This document shows, piece by piece, positions 1 to 7,270 of a stretch of 9,967 nt of DNA. This stretch comes from an uncultured Collinsella sp. (GTDB taxonomy: Bacteria > Actinomycetota > Coriobacteriia > Coriobacteriales > Coriobacteriaceae): positions 1-9,967 of the forward strand of contig CALBUZ010000207.1 in the NCBI GenBank assembly GCA_937969105.1. The letters run 5' to 3'. A program made the position numbers and the translations under genes. A model generated the notes under the pieces. That model made no database searches, had not been told where the DNA came from, and was given only the letters and a program-made list of their open reading frames with translations. The stretch's first letter is position 1; every line of letters starts with the position of its first letter.

Positions 1-2
1 CA

Positions 3-95
3 GACCCCGACAAGCTCATGCAGAAGCTCTACAGGCTCACTCCGCTCTCGGATTCGTTTGCCCGTCAAAAGAAGTCCCAGTCACCTGGAAGATGA
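3..95 (+). pseudogene. 3' end of a reading frame resembling a topoisomerase IIA subunit A fragment
   Basis: An open frame enters from the left edge and stops with TGA at 93-95. Its first 20 or so residues (DPDKLMQKLYRLTPLSDSFA) resemble the part of GyrA/ParC-type A subunits that in intact proteins continues with a conserved Asn-Phe-x-x-Leu-Val-Asp-Gly-rich stretch. Here the similarity stops after residue 20 and a basic tail of ten residues leads to the stop, so the remaining several hundred residues of a normal A subunit are absent. No other forward frame restores the expected continuation. It may be a truncated remnant or a recombination junction. It could also be the genuine C-terminus of an unrelated protein, because only 30 codons are visible. 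The similarity is from memory, not from a search. Confidence 0.4.
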
Positions 96-110
96 CTCGG
101 CAGTCCTATA

Positions 111-117
111 AAGGAGT
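111..117 (+). promoter_or_regulatory. Ribosome binding site of the Hsp20 gene
   Basis: The sequence AAGGAGT lies 7 bases before the ATG at 125. It decides the start: the upstream in-frame ATG at 92 has no comparable Shine-Dalgarno sequence and would add 11 residues not typical of the family. Confidence 0.75.
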
Positions 118-124
118 GGTAAAC

Positions 125-556
125 ATGGCAAGCATGGTTCCTTATCGTTCGGTTTTTGGCGTTCGTCCCTCTGCAAGCTCGCTGTTCGATCTGTTTGATG
201 ATATGAGTGACCTAGCGAACGGCTCGATTGCCTCTAAGGCGTTCCCCGTTGACGTTGAGGATAAGGGCGATGGCTATGAGGTCAAGGCTTATCTTACCGG
301 CGTCGCCAAGGACGATATCGATGTCGAGCTTAACGAGGGCCGTCTCTCCATTAGCGTGAATGTCGAGGAAGACGAGGAGAACGAGGGCAAGAACTTCCTG
401 CAGAAGGAGTTCAGCTCGTACAGCGCGACGCGTGGCGTGTATCTTAAGGACGCTTCGAGCGAGGGTCTCTCGGCTAAGTACGCTGACGGCATCCTGACCG
501 TTACGGTTCCCAAGATCGTCGAGAAGAAGAACGTTACGAAGATCTCCATCGACTAG
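125..556 (+). CDS. Hsp20/alpha-crystallin family small heat-shock protein
   Basis: A cytoplasmic ATP-independent chaperone of 143 residues that should form oligomers and hold unfolding proteins for later refolding by Hsp70 or ClpB-type systems. The N-terminus (1-40) is a variable arm with a Phe/Leu/Asp-rich segment around 20-30. The alpha-crystallin domain begins near Pro41 and contains the family signature AKYADGILTVTVP at 117-129. The protein ends with Ile-Ser-Ile at 140-142, matching the C-terminal I/V-x-I/V anchor used in oligomer assembly. Length is typical of bacterial class A small heat-shock proteins. An in-frame ATG at 92 exists, but the ribosome binding site favours 125. It stands alone: upstream is the broken frame, downstream a terminator and a convergent gene. 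I see no CIRCE or HAIR operator and no convincing promoter in the 124 bp before it, so its heat control cannot be read here. The family call is firm. Confidence 0.95.
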   Translation: MASMVPYRSVFGVRPSASSLFDLFDDMSDLANGSIASKAFPVDVEDKGDGYEVKAYLTGVAKDDIDVELNEGRLSISVNVEEDEENEGKNFLQKEFSSYSATRGVYLKDASSEGLSAKYADGILTVTVPKIVEKKNVTKISID

Positions 557-589
557 CTTCGTTGGTGTTCTTCGCTATTAAATGACAAC

Positions 590-623
590 AAAAGGGGCTG
601 GGAAGCGATTCCCGGCCCCTTTT
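590..623. terminator. Bidirectional intrinsic terminator between convergent genes
   Basis: A 15-bp stem (590-604 with 609-623, one G-T pair) closes on a GCGA tetraloop, a GNRA type. On the plus strand the stem ends in TTTT and is followed by a weak T-rich stretch. On the minus strand the A-rich left flank also reads as T residues, so it can end both the Hsp20 transcript and the converging metallo-hydrolase transcript, whose stop codon is 16 bp away. Confidence 0.9.
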
Positions 624-638
624 GCTGTTTAGGACAGT

Positions 639-1448
639 CTATTGAATGGTTGCTGGCCGATACTGGCTTGCGGGGCGTATCGAGAGATTTCGCGATCCTT
701 GGAGAAGGGTGGCGGAGCTGCCGACCTCGTCATCCAGGGTTGCGGCTAGAGCTTTGGCATAGCTTTTGACGGTAAGACTCGGGCGATTGTTATCTTGGCT
801 GATATGCATGGCAATGAGCTGTTCGGTGCGATCGGTAACAAGCTCGCGTGCGGCTTCGGCGGCCTGATCGTTGGACAGATGCCCTTTTGTAGATAGGATG
901 CGCTCCTGAAGAAAGCGGGGATATTCTCCCTCGCGCAGCATGGTCACATCGTGGTTGCTTTCGAGCGCGAGGACTCGACAATCTTTGAGGGTGTTCATGG
1001 CCTGGCTCGATAGCTCTCCGGTGTCGGTGGCAAAGCCGATGGAATCATCGAGGGCGTCGAATCGATAGCCGACTGGATTTATGACATCGTGTGATGTTGA
1101 GTAGGTTTGCACCTGAATGCCGGCAATGGATAGGGTGTCACCGGGATCGAATTCCTCGACAGACAGATGCGAAAGATTTTCTTTGCTCGAAAGTGTGCCC
1201 CTGCTGGCAAAGAGGGGGCCGTGCCAGTGCTTGCACCAGACATCGAGGCCCTTGATGTGATCGGTATGCTCATGAGTAATGAGAAGAGCCGAGACGTTGT
1301 CTGCCGAGAGTCCCAGTTCTGTCATGCGCTTTAATGTCTCGCGGCGAGAAAGACCGTCGTCAATCATGATGAGCCCCCGGGGGCCTTCGATGAGCGCGCA
1401 GTTGCCTTTTGAGCCGCTGCCAAGGATATGAAGGTGCAGACGAGACAT
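639..1448 (-). CDS. MBL-fold metallohydrolase, WalJ/YycJ family
   Basis: A 269-residue metallo-beta-lactamase-fold protein, predicted cytoplasmic (no signal peptide or membrane segment). Metal-binding signatures are visible: HEHTDH at 59-64, His120 within a Ser-Thr-Ser-His-Asp motif, and Asp142 in DTG. ESNHD at 163-167 and GHLSN at 189-193, with a late HISQDNN motif, identify the WalJ/YycJ branch rather than RNase Z or glyoxalase II. Family members are reported as 5'-3' exonucleases or DNA-processing enzymes linked to cell division and the WalRK regulon; the activity here is inferred only. The start at 1448 is chosen because the Met-Ser-Arg-Leu there begins the conserved fold; an open frame continues 27 codons upstream to 1529 but would run into the divergent tilS start. 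No walR or walK is visible in the window, so this copy is separate from that operon here. The ribosome binding site is weak (GGA a few bases upstream). Confidence 0.92.
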   Translation of the reverse strand: MSRLHLHILGSGSKGNCALIEGPRGLIMIDDGLSRRETLKRMTELGLSADNVSALLITHEHTDHIKGLDVWCKHWHGPLFASRGTLSSKENLSHLSVEEFDPGDTLSIAGIQVQTYSTSHDVINPVGYRFDALDDSIGFATDTGELSSQAMNTLKDCRVLALESNHDVTMLREGEYPRFLQERILSTKGHLSNDQAAEAARELVTDRTEQLIAMHISQDNNRPSLTVKSYAKALAATLDDEVGSSATLLQGSRNLSIRPASQYRPATIQ

Positions 1449-1462
1449 AAGATTCCAAAGGA

Positions 1463-1468
1463 TACAAT
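1463..1468 (+). promoter_or_regulatory. Candidate -10 element for tilS in the divergent spacer
   Basis: TACAAT sits in the 48-bp spacer between two divergent starts and would place transcription start near 1475, giving a leader of about 20 bases. No good -35 is seen. The opposite strand reads ATTGTATCC, so the same bases could also supply a -10 for the metallo-hydrolase gene with a very short leader. Assignment is tentative. Confidence 0.4.
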
Positions 1469-1484
1469 GGGTGCGAACGAATAG

Positions 1485-1490
1485 AGGAGG
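1485..1490 (+). promoter_or_regulatory. Ribosome binding site of tilS
   Basis: A full AGGAGG lies 6 bases before the ATG at 1497, the strongest Shine-Dalgarno in the window. It fixes the tilS start, and it lies in the spacer shared with the divergent hydrolase gene. Confidence 0.85.
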
Positions 1491-1496
1491 AAGCAA

Positions 1497-3038
1497 ATGC
1501 CAACGGTATCTCAGCATTATGGACACCATGCTGCATCGTGGGCTGATGATAAAGCTCTGGCAACGCGGCAGACGGCTGCCCCCGTGGTGCTCATGGTATC
1601 AGGTGGTGCGGACTCGACGGCTTTGCTCCTTATGGCGTGCACATCAAAGTTGGATATTCAGGATGGGCGTGGTGTAGCTCCCATCGCGCGCGAGCGACTG
1701 CACGTGCTGCATGTGAACCATCATCTGCGCGGTGAGGCATCCGATGGCGACGAGGCCTTTGTGCGCGGCCTATGCGCACAATATGGCTTGCCGCTGTGTG
1801 TTGAGCATGCCTATTTTGATGATGAATCGGGCAATATCGAGGCGGCTGCCCGCGAGGTGCGCTATGCCGCGGCGCGGAGGTATGTTCGCGAGCTCTGCGC
1901 CCAGACGGGGGCACCGCGAACGGCGGCTCGTATCTGCACCGCGCACACGTCTTCGGATCGCGCGGAAACGTTTTTGATGAACGCGATTAAGGGTTCGGGG
2001 CCCGCCGGCCTATCGAGCATTCCTCGCCGGAGGAATATCGTGGTGCGTCCCTTGCTCGACCTGACTCATGATGAGCTCGTGGGCTATCTGCAGGTGCATG
2101 GTCAGCCGTGGCGAGAGGACGAGAGCAACGAGGACGTGTCGTACTTGCGTAACTACGTACGCCATCGAGTGATGCCGGTGGTGGCGCAGCGCAACGCGAG
2201 CGTCTGTAAGACGATTGGTGCCGCCTGCGAGATCTTAGGCGATGAGGACGCCTTTCTTTCCCAGCTTTCCGCACAGGCGTTTCGAAGCTGCCTGCGTAAG
2301 GAGGCGGTGAGTGCACTGGTGCTCGATGCGCGCCGTCTTGCCGCGGCCGAGGTGGTGATTGCTCGGCGCATGGTGCGACTGGCAATTAAGCGTATCGACC
2401 CCGACGCTCGCCCGGAGATGCGGCATGTGGAGCGCGTGCTCGCCTGTGTCGCCGAAGGTTCGGGTTCGGTCACGCTGCCGGCGGGAATCGATGCGCGCGT
2501 GGAGTTTGGCATGCTGTCATTTAAGGCCCCGGCGGCGCGCGAGGGGTTAGTTGCCGATTGGGTCACCATTCCCGGTCGATTGCCGCTGGGGGCGGGCCGC
2601 ATCCTGGTGGCAGAGCCGATGGCTGTGGAGCCGGGGTGTGATATTGTGCGCCGTGCTCGTGAGCTCGCGGGCGCCGGAGGGGTGACCGCTATGGTGGATG
2701 CCGCGATGCTGGGCTTTGCCGATCGCGATAGCGAACGGATGCTCGCCGGCTCGCGCGGGGAGATTCCCGCCGAGGCGCGTTTGGCGCGTCTGTGGGTAGA
2801 CGGTCCCGCGCCGGGGGATGTGATGTGTCCGTTGGGCATGAGTGGGCGAAGTAAGAAGGTATCCGATCTGCTCAACGAGGCTCGTATTCCTGTTTCTGAG
2901 CGCGCAAGCGTTCCCGTGGTGAGAACGGCTCCGGGAGGTGCCGTGGTATGGGTCGCAGGCGTTCGCACGGACGAGCGTTTTAAATGCACGGCCGCAACGC
3001 GCGTGGCGTATCTGCTTCGTGTGGTCGATGCGGAATAG
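1497..3038 (+). CDS. tilS: tRNA(Ile)-lysidine synthase TilS
   Basis: Cytoplasmic ATP-dependent enzyme that attaches lysine to C34 of the CAU-anticodon tRNA-Ile, changing both decoding (AUG to AUA) and charging (Met to Ile). It is normally essential. The N-terminal PP-loop ATPase carries SGGADS at 35-40. A His-Val-Asn-His-His-Leu-Arg-Gly motif follows, then Gly-Asn-Ile-Glu-Ala-Ala-Ala-Arg, both typical of TilS. The usual His-x-x-Asp-Asp-Gln motif reads HTSSDR at 150-155, a visible deviation. The C-terminal lysidine synthetase domain covers roughly 430-510, with Gly-Asp-(x)n-Pro-Leu-Gly and Lys-Lys-Val-Ser-Asp-Leu-Leu signatures. At 513 residues it is longer than many homologues (about 430-475), with extra length in the N-terminus and the linker between domains. 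It leads the tilS-hpt-ftsH cluster but is separated from hpt by 147 bp. The product call is firm. Confidence 0.95.
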   Translation: MPTVSQHYGHHAASWADDKALATRQTAAPVVLMVSGGADSTALLLMACTSKLDIQDGRGVAPIARERLHVLHVNHHLRGEASDGDEAFVRGLCAQYGLPLCVEHAYFDDESGNIEAAAREVRYAAARRYVRELCAQTGAPRTAARICTAHTSSDRAETFLMNAIKGSGPAGLSSIPRRRNIVVRPLLDLTHDELVGYLQVHGQPWREDESNEDVSYLRNYVRHRVMPVVAQRNASVCKTIGAACEILGDEDAFLSQLSAQAFRSCLRKEAVSALVLDARRLAAAEVVIARRMVRLAIKRIDPDARPEMRHVERVLACVAEGSGSVTLPAGIDARVEFGMLSFKAPAAREGLVADWVTIPGRLPLGAGRILVAEPMAVEPGCDIVRRARELAGAGGVTAMVDAAMLGFADRDSERMLAGSRGEIPAEARLARLWVDGPAPGDVMCPLGMSGRSKKVSDLLNEARIPVSERASVPVVRTAPGGAVVWVAGVRTDERFKCTAATRVAYLLRVVDAE

Positions 3039-3098
3039 CGTCCCACGCCAGCTATTCTGTGCGACGTTGACGGTATTCCCGCGCTGATGGCGTACGGG

Positions 3099-3129
3099 CT
3101 GGAAAATATACCCCGTGCGCTGCTAGAAT
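3099..3129 (+). promoter_or_regulatory. Candidate promoter for hpt-ftsH
   Basis: In the 147-bp gap after tilS, TGCTAGAAT at 3121-3129 is a good extended -10 element. A weak -35 (CTGGAA, 3099-3104) lies 19 bases upstream. Transcription would begin near 3136, giving a leader of about 50 bases before hpt. No terminator is seen after tilS, so read-through from tilS is also likely. Confidence 0.45.
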
Positions 3130-3185
3130 GTGAAGTTCGCGTCCATACGGCGGTGTGTGGGCGATAAGCACAAGAAAGGGTTGTC

Positions 3186-3734
3186 ATGGCTTCTCAACAT
3201 CCGGATATCGAGAAGGTTCTGTTTACGCAGGAGGATATCGACGGTATCGTCTCTCGCCTAGGCGAGCAGATTACTCGCGACTACGCGGGTAAGGATCTGG
3301 TGCTGATTGCGGTCCTGCGCGGCGCCGTGGTCTTTATGGGCGACCTGATGCGCAAGATCGAGCTGCCGACCAACATCGATTTCATGGCTGTTTCGAGCTA
3401 TGGCAACGGTGTGAAGTCCTCGGGTATCGTGCGTATCATTAAGGACCTGGATATCGACATCCGCGGTCGCGACGTGCTGATCGTCGAGGACATTCTGGAC
3501 TCGGGCCTGACGCTCAAGTATCTGATGAAGAACCTCGAGAGCCGCAAGCCCGCTTCTCTGGAGGTCGCTGCCTTCCTGTGGAAGGACGTTGAGGACCGTA
3601 CCTCGGCCGTCACGCCCAAGTATGTTGGAACCCATTGCCCCGATGCCTTTGTGGTGGGCTACGGCCTCGACTATGCCGAGCGCTATCGTAACCTTCCGTA
3701 TCTGGGCATTTTGAAACCGGAGGTTTATTCGTAA
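3186..3734 (+). CDS. hpt: Hypoxanthine phosphoribosyltransferase
   Basis: Cytoplasmic purine-salvage enzyme that joins hypoxanthine (and usually guanine) to PRPP to give IMP or GMP, releasing pyrophosphate. At 182 residues it has the normal bacterial length. The PRPP-binding signature VLIVEDILDSGLTL lies at 97-110, with the paired acidic residues Glu101 and Asp102. Near the start, VLRGAVVFMGDL is the pyrophosphate-loop region, and the C-terminal FVVGYGLDYAERYRNLPY matches the base-binding part of HPRT. An AAGAAAGGG sequence precedes the ATG at 3186. Its stop codon is one base from the ftsH start, so the two are almost certainly co-transcribed and perhaps translationally coupled. In Bacillus the HprT and TilS proteins have been reported to affect ftsH expression; whether that holds here is unknown. 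The call is firm; strict separation from a xanthine-guanine enzyme is inference. Confidence 0.95.
   Translation: MASQHPDIEKVLFTQEDIDGIVSRLGEQITRDYAGKDLVLIAVLRGAVVFMGDLMRKIELPTNIDFMAVSSYGNGVKSSGIVRIIKDLDIDIRGRDVLIVEDILDSGLTLKYLMKNLESRKPASLEVAAFLWKDVEDRTSAVTPKYVGTHCPDAFVVGYGLDYAERYRNLPYLGILKPEVYS
3718..3724 (+). promoter_or_regulatory. Ribosome binding site of ftsH inside the hpt end
   Basis: CCGGAGG lies within the last codons of hpt, 11 bases before the ftsH ATG. The placement means ribosomes finishing hpt cover the ftsH start region, consistent with coupled translation. Confidence 0.65.
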
Positions 3735-3735
3735 G

Positions 3736-5862
3736 ATGCCCGACGACCGTAACGATAACAATTCCCAGACTCCCCGGGAGCCTAAGATCCCGGGGATGCC
3801 CGGAGGCAAGAAGCCCACGCGTACGGGCTGGCTGTATTTTATTTTGGCTTGTGCGCTTCTGGGCTACGCCTTCTTTAACATGGGCTCCGGTTTTGCCAAT
3901 TCCAGCAATACCGTAAAGCTTGCGACGAGCGAGATGGTCAGCGCCATCAAGCAGGATCGCGTCGAAGATTTGACCTATACGGTTCAAGACGGAAGCGTGA
4001 CGGGTCATTACTGGAAGACGAAGAAGGACAAGGGCGATACGAGCGAGCTCAAGAGCTTCTCCTCGACCTATGTCGGCTCCGATTCGCTTGCCGAGCTTAT
4101 GGCGGAGCACCCCGATACCAAGTACATCGTCAACACCAATGACCCCGATTTTTGGGGCGACTTGGCGATGAGCGTGCTTCCGACGATCGCCCTGATCGCC
4201 ATCATGTTCTACTTTATGCGCCAGATGATGGGCGCCAACAACAGGAACATGCAGTTTGGCAAGACCAACGCCAAGACCAACGAGGCCACGCGCCCCAAGG
4301 TCAAGTTTGAAGACGTTGCCGGCGTGGACGAGGCGGTCAAGGAGCTCGAGGAGATCCGCGACTTTTTGAGCGATCCCGATCGCTATCGCAAGCTGGGCGC
4401 CAAGATCCCGCGCGGCGTGTTGCTGGTGGGCCCTCCGGGCACCGGTAAAACGCTGCTGGCCAAGGCCGTTGCCGGCGAGGCGGGCGTGCCGTTCTTTAGC
4501 ATCTCGGGTTCCGACTTTGTCGAGATGTTCGTGGGCGTCGGCGCCAGCCGTGTGCGTGACCTCTTTAAGGAGGCCAAGTCCCAGGCCCCGTCGATCATCT
4601 TCATCGATGAGATCGATGCCGTGGGACGTCAGCGTGGAGCTGGTTTGGGCGGCGGTCACGACGAGCGCGAGCAGACGCTCAACCAGCTGCTGGTCGAGAT
4701 GGACGGTTTTGAGGAGAGCGAGTCGGTCATCCTGATCGCCGCCACCAACCGCCCCGACATCCTGGATCCGGCATTGCTGCGTCCCGGTCGTTTTGACCGT
4801 CAGGTCACGGTCGACCGTCCGGATGTGAAGGGCCGCGAGCAGATCTTGCGCGTGCATGCCGAGAACAAGCCGATGGACGAGGACGTGAAGTTTGAGAAGC
4901 TCGCCCAGATGACCGTTGGCTTCACCGGTGCCGATTTGGCAAATCTGCTCAACGAGTCTGCGCTGCTGGCTGCCCGCCGCCATCGTTCCGTGATCTCGAT
5001 GGACGAGGTCGAGGAATCGATGGAGCGCGTGATTGCCGGACCGCAACGCAAGGGTCGTGTGATGACCGAAGCCGAGCGCACCACGATTGCCTACCATGAG
5101 AGCGGCCATGCCCTGGTGGGTCACATCTTGGAGCACTCCGATCCGGTTCATAAGATTTCGATTGTCAGCCGCGGCCAGGCTCTGGGCTACACGTTGCAGC
5201 TTCCGCAGGAGGATCACTTCCTCAAGACCAAGAACGAGATGCTCGACGAGCTTGCCGTGTTCTTGGGCGGTCGCGTTGCCGAGGAACTCATGTGCGACGA
5301 CATCACGTCGGGCGCGAGCAACGACCTAGAGCGCGCGACCAAGATGGCGCGCGAGATGGTCACGCGCCTGGGCATGAGCGAGGAACTCGGCACGCAAGTG
5401 TTTGGCGAGGCGCAGCATCAGGTATTCCTGGGACGCGATTACGCCGATCACCAGGATTACTCCGAGGAGACGGCGCGTCGCATCGACATCGAGGTCCAGC
5501 GCATTATGCGCGAGGCCCATCGCCGTGCGGTCGAGATTTTGGATGCCCGTCGCGATCAGCTCGACCTGATGGCCAAGGTGCTGATTGAGCGCGAGACCGT
5601 CGAAGGCGACGCCGTGAACGCCCTGCTCGACAACGAGTGGGATGCCTACCTTGAGCGCGAGGGCGATATCCTGGCGGCCAAGGAGGAGCGCAATGCCAAG
5701 GCGGCTGGCATGCCGACCAAGAAGCGCGCGCCTCGTATGAGCGAGGAGGAGCTGGCGGCCGATGCCGCAGCCTTTGCGCAGGCGGCTATGCAGGAGGATG
5801 CCGAAGTCGCATCCGATGATGCCGGCGATGACCGTGCCGCCAATGCCGATGCCGACAAATAG
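3736..5862 (+). CDS. ftsH: ATP-dependent membrane zinc metalloprotease FtsH
   Basis: A membrane-anchored AAA+ protease (708 residues) that extracts and degrades misassembled membrane proteins and short-lived regulators as a hexamer. Order of parts: a Pro/Asn-rich cytoplasmic head (1-30), membrane segment 1 (about 31-49), an external domain (about 50-135), membrane segment 2 (about 143-161), then the AAA module with Walker A GPPGTGKT at 232-239, Walker B IIFIDEID at 287-294, and the second region of homology ATNRP (336-340) to RPGRFDR (349-355, arginine fingers). The zinc protease site is HESGH at 454-458 with Asp530 as the third ligand. Every key residue is intact. The tail beyond about residue 650 is rich in Ala, Asp and Glu and makes this protein longer than the E. 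coli protein (644). It follows hpt by one base and is closed by a strong terminator. The call is certain. Confidence 0.98.
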   Translation: MPDDRNDNNSQTPREPKIPGMPGGKKPTRTGWLYFILACALLGYAFFNMGSGFANSSNTVKLATSEMVSAIKQDRVEDLTYTVQDGSVTGHYWKTKKDKGDTSELKSFSSTYVGSDSLAELMAEHPDTKYIVNTNDPDFWGDLAMSVLPTIALIAIMFYFMRQMMGANNRNMQFGKTNAKTNEATRPKVKFEDVAGVDEAVKELEEIRDFLSDPDRYRKLGAKIPRGVLLVGPPGTGKTLLAKAVAGEAGVPFFSISGSDFVEMFVGVGASRVRDLFKEAKSQAPSIIFIDEIDAVGRQRGAGLGGGHDEREQTLNQLLVEMDGFEESESVILIAATNRPDILDPALLRPGRFDRQVTVDRPDVKGREQILRVHAENKPMDEDVKFEKLAQMTVGFTGADLANLLNESALLAARRHRSVISMDEVEESMERVIAGPQRKGRVMTEAERTTIAYHESGHALVGHILEHSDPVHKISIVSRGQALGYTLQLPQEDHFLKTKNEMLDELAVFLGGRVAEELMCDDITSGASNDLERATKMAREMVTRLGMSEELGTQVFGEAQHQVFLGRDYADHQDYSEETARRIDIEVQRIMREAHRRAVEILDARRDQLDLMAKVLIERETVEGDAVNALLDNEWDAYLEREGDILAAKEERNAKAAGMPTKKRAPRMSEEELAADAAAFAQAAMQEDAEVASDDAGDDRAANADADK

Positions 5863-5873
5863 TCTTTGTGGTG

Positions 5874-5912
5874 AAAGCCTCCGCGGGGAAACCTGCGGAG
5901 GCTTTTTCTTTT
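5874..5912 (+). terminator. Intrinsic terminator of the tilS-hpt-ftsH cluster
   Basis: A 14-bp stem (5874-5887 with 5892-5905, one G-T pair) closes on a GAAA tetraloop and runs into TTTTTCTTTT. It lies 11 bases after the ftsH stop and has the complete form of a rho-independent terminator. Confidence 0.95.
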
Positions 5913-5930
5913 GAGCGATATGGGGCCGTC

Positions 5931-5992
5931 TGTTGATTGGGGACAGACTTAAATGAGTGTTTTCACGCATTTAAGTCTGTCCCCAATCAACA
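5931..5992. repeat. 62-bp near-perfect palindrome with GGGGACAGACTT arms
   Basis: Two 25-bp arms (5931-5955 and 5968-5992) are exact reverse complements. After one mismatch (A5956/G5967) three further pairs (5957-5959 with 5964-5966) close on a TTTT loop. There is no coding role and no T-run after it, so it is not a usual terminator. The arm core GGGGACAGACTT resembles short palindromes that I recall as dispersed in many genomes and tied to IS200-like REP-associated transposases; no such transposase is in the window. It sits between the ftsH terminator and the aminotransferase promoter region. A second short pairing, GTCTGT at 5928-5933 with ACAGAC at 5943-5948, could form an alternative structure on the left side. 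Only one copy is visible here. Confidence 0.85.
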
Positions 5993-6021
5993 TTGCTGCG
6001 GCGCTTTTCCCGACTAAAGCG

Positions 6022-6027
6022 TACAAT
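6022..6027 (+). promoter_or_regulatory. Candidate -10 element for the aminotransferase gene
   Basis: TACAAT within GCGTACAATAG lies 24 bases before the start codon and would begin transcription near 6034. No good -35 is present; the expected -35 position falls just outside the palindrome's right arm. The identical GCGTACAAT string also precedes the PHP phosphatase gene, which supports it as a promoter element. Confidence 0.5.
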
Positions 6028-6051
6028 AGCGCCTATGCGAAAGGGGAACAG

Positions 6052-7242
6052 ATGATCAACGAAACTATGTATGCTCGCGGTGCAGAGAGCTCCATCATCC
6101 GCGAGATTTTTAGCTATGGCCTTGAGCGCAAGGCGCAAATCGGCGCGGAAAACGTGTTCGATTTCTCGCTGGGCAACCCGAGCGTTCCGGCACCCGCTGC
6201 CGTCGCGGAGTCCATCAAAATGGCGCTTGAACTGCCCAGTGACCAGCTGCACGGCTACACTCCCGCACCGGGCCTACCGCAGTGCCGTACCGCCGTTGCT
6301 GAGTCGCTCAACCGTCGCTTCGGTACGAGCTATGAGGGCAAGGACGTCTTTATGACGGTGGGCGCCGCGGCTTCGCTCACCTGTACGCTCAATGCCGTTA
6401 CGAATCCGGGCGACGAGGTTATTGTTATCGCCCCGTACTTTCCGGAGTATCGCGTTTGGATTGAGAAGGCTGGTTGTACGTGTGTCGAGGTGCTTGCCAA
6501 CGAGGACACATTCCAGCTGAGCGTGGACAACGTGCTCAAGGCGATCAGCGATAAGACGGCGGCCGTCATTATCGACTCGCCCAACAACCCGACCGGTGCC
6601 GTGTATACGCGCGATACGCTGACGCGACTGGCCAATATCTTGCGCGAGGTCAACGCCAAGCGCGATCCCGAGAACCCGATCATGCTTATCTCGGATGAGC
6701 CGTATCGCGAGATTGTCTATGGCGCCGAGGTGCCTTGGGTGCCTTCTATCTACGAGCACACCATCGTGTGCTACTCGTATTCCAAGTCGCTTTCGCTGCC
6801 GGGCGAGCGCGTGGGGTGGATCCTGGTTCCCAATACGAATCCTCAGGCAGCGCGTCTGATGCCGGCTGTTGCGGGTGCTGCCCGTACGCTGGGCTTCGTG
6901 TGCGCACCGGCGCTCTTCCAGCGCGTGATTATCGATTGCATCGATGAGCCGAGTGACGTTGAGGCCTATGCACGCAACCGCACGGCGCTTACCGGTGCAT
7001 TGGCGGAGTACGGCTACACGTATGTTGAGCCGGATGGCGCGTTCTACCTATGGGTGAAAGCGCTGGAGCCCGATGCGAACGCCTTCTGCGAGCGCGCGAA
7101 GAAGTACGAACTGCTCGCGGTGCCTTCGGATAGCTTTGGCATGCCGGGCTGGTTCCGCCTTGGCTACTGTGTGAGCTACGAGACTATCGTCAACTCACTG
7201 CCCGCCTGGAAGCAGCTGGCTGACGAGTATCGTCAAAAGTAA
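6052..7242 (+). CDS. Pyridoxal-phosphate-dependent aminotransferase, class I/II
   Basis: A cytoplasmic fold-type I aminotransferase of 396 residues, the usual length. The N-terminal substrate loop contains FSLGNPSVPAP, the cofactor-ring region has TVGAAASLTCTLNAV, and SPNNPTGAVY supplies the conserved Asn-Pro-Thr-Gly. The Schiff-base lysine is Lys245 in SYSKSLSLPGERVGW. Arg369 in WFRLGYCVSYE matches the arginine that binds the substrate carboxylate. The family includes aspartate, aromatic and branched-chain or alanine aminotransferases; the substrate cannot be decided from these motifs, and there is no pathway partner nearby. The start is placed at 6052 because AAAGGGGAAC stands just before it. 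An open frame extends upstream to 5953, but that start lies inside the palindrome and upstream of the candidate -10. The gene appears to be a single-gene unit. Confidence 0.93.
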   Translation: MINETMYARGAESSIIREIFSYGLERKAQIGAENVFDFSLGNPSVPAPAAVAESIKMALELPSDQLHGYTPAPGLPQCRTAVAESLNRRFGTSYEGKDVFMTVGAAASLTCTLNAVTNPGDEVIVIAPYFPEYRVWIEKAGCTCVEVLANEDTFQLSVDNVLKAISDKTAAVIIDSPNNPTGAVYTRDTLTRLANILREVNAKRDPENPIMLISDEPYREIVYGAEVPWVPSIYEHTIVCYSYSKSLSLPGERVGWILVPNTNPQAARLMPAVAGAARTLGFVCAPALFQRVIIDCIDEPSDVEAYARNRTALTGALAEYGYTYVEPDGAFYLWVKALEPDANAFCERAKKYELLAVPSDSFGMPGWFRLGYCVSYETIVNSLPAWKQLADEYRQK

Positions 7243-7270
7243 AGCGCTCTGCTTACAATGTTTTACGTGA

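Noticed and set aside
107..112. TATAAA as a -10 for hsp20
   Set aside because: It overlaps the ribosome binding site, so a transcript starting from it would lack the Shine-Dalgarno sequence.
1449..1529. Upstream start for the WalJ-like hydrolase
   Set aside because: It would overlap the tilS start and ribosome binding site, and the added residues do not belong to the conserved fold.
2153..3187. Open frame of 344 codons on the minus strand
   Set aside because: It is opposite tilS and gives a Ser/Arg/Thr-rich sequence with no recognisable motif.
3610..5217. Open frame of 535 codons on the minus strand
   Set aside because: It lies wholly opposite hpt-ftsH, whose protein motifs are intact; its product is a His/Leu/Gly-rich sequence typical of antisense reading in high-GC DNA.
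5953..6051. Upstream start for the aminotransferase inside the palindrome
   Set aside because: It lacks a ribosome binding site, lies upstream of the candidate -10, and adds 33 residues not expected in the family.
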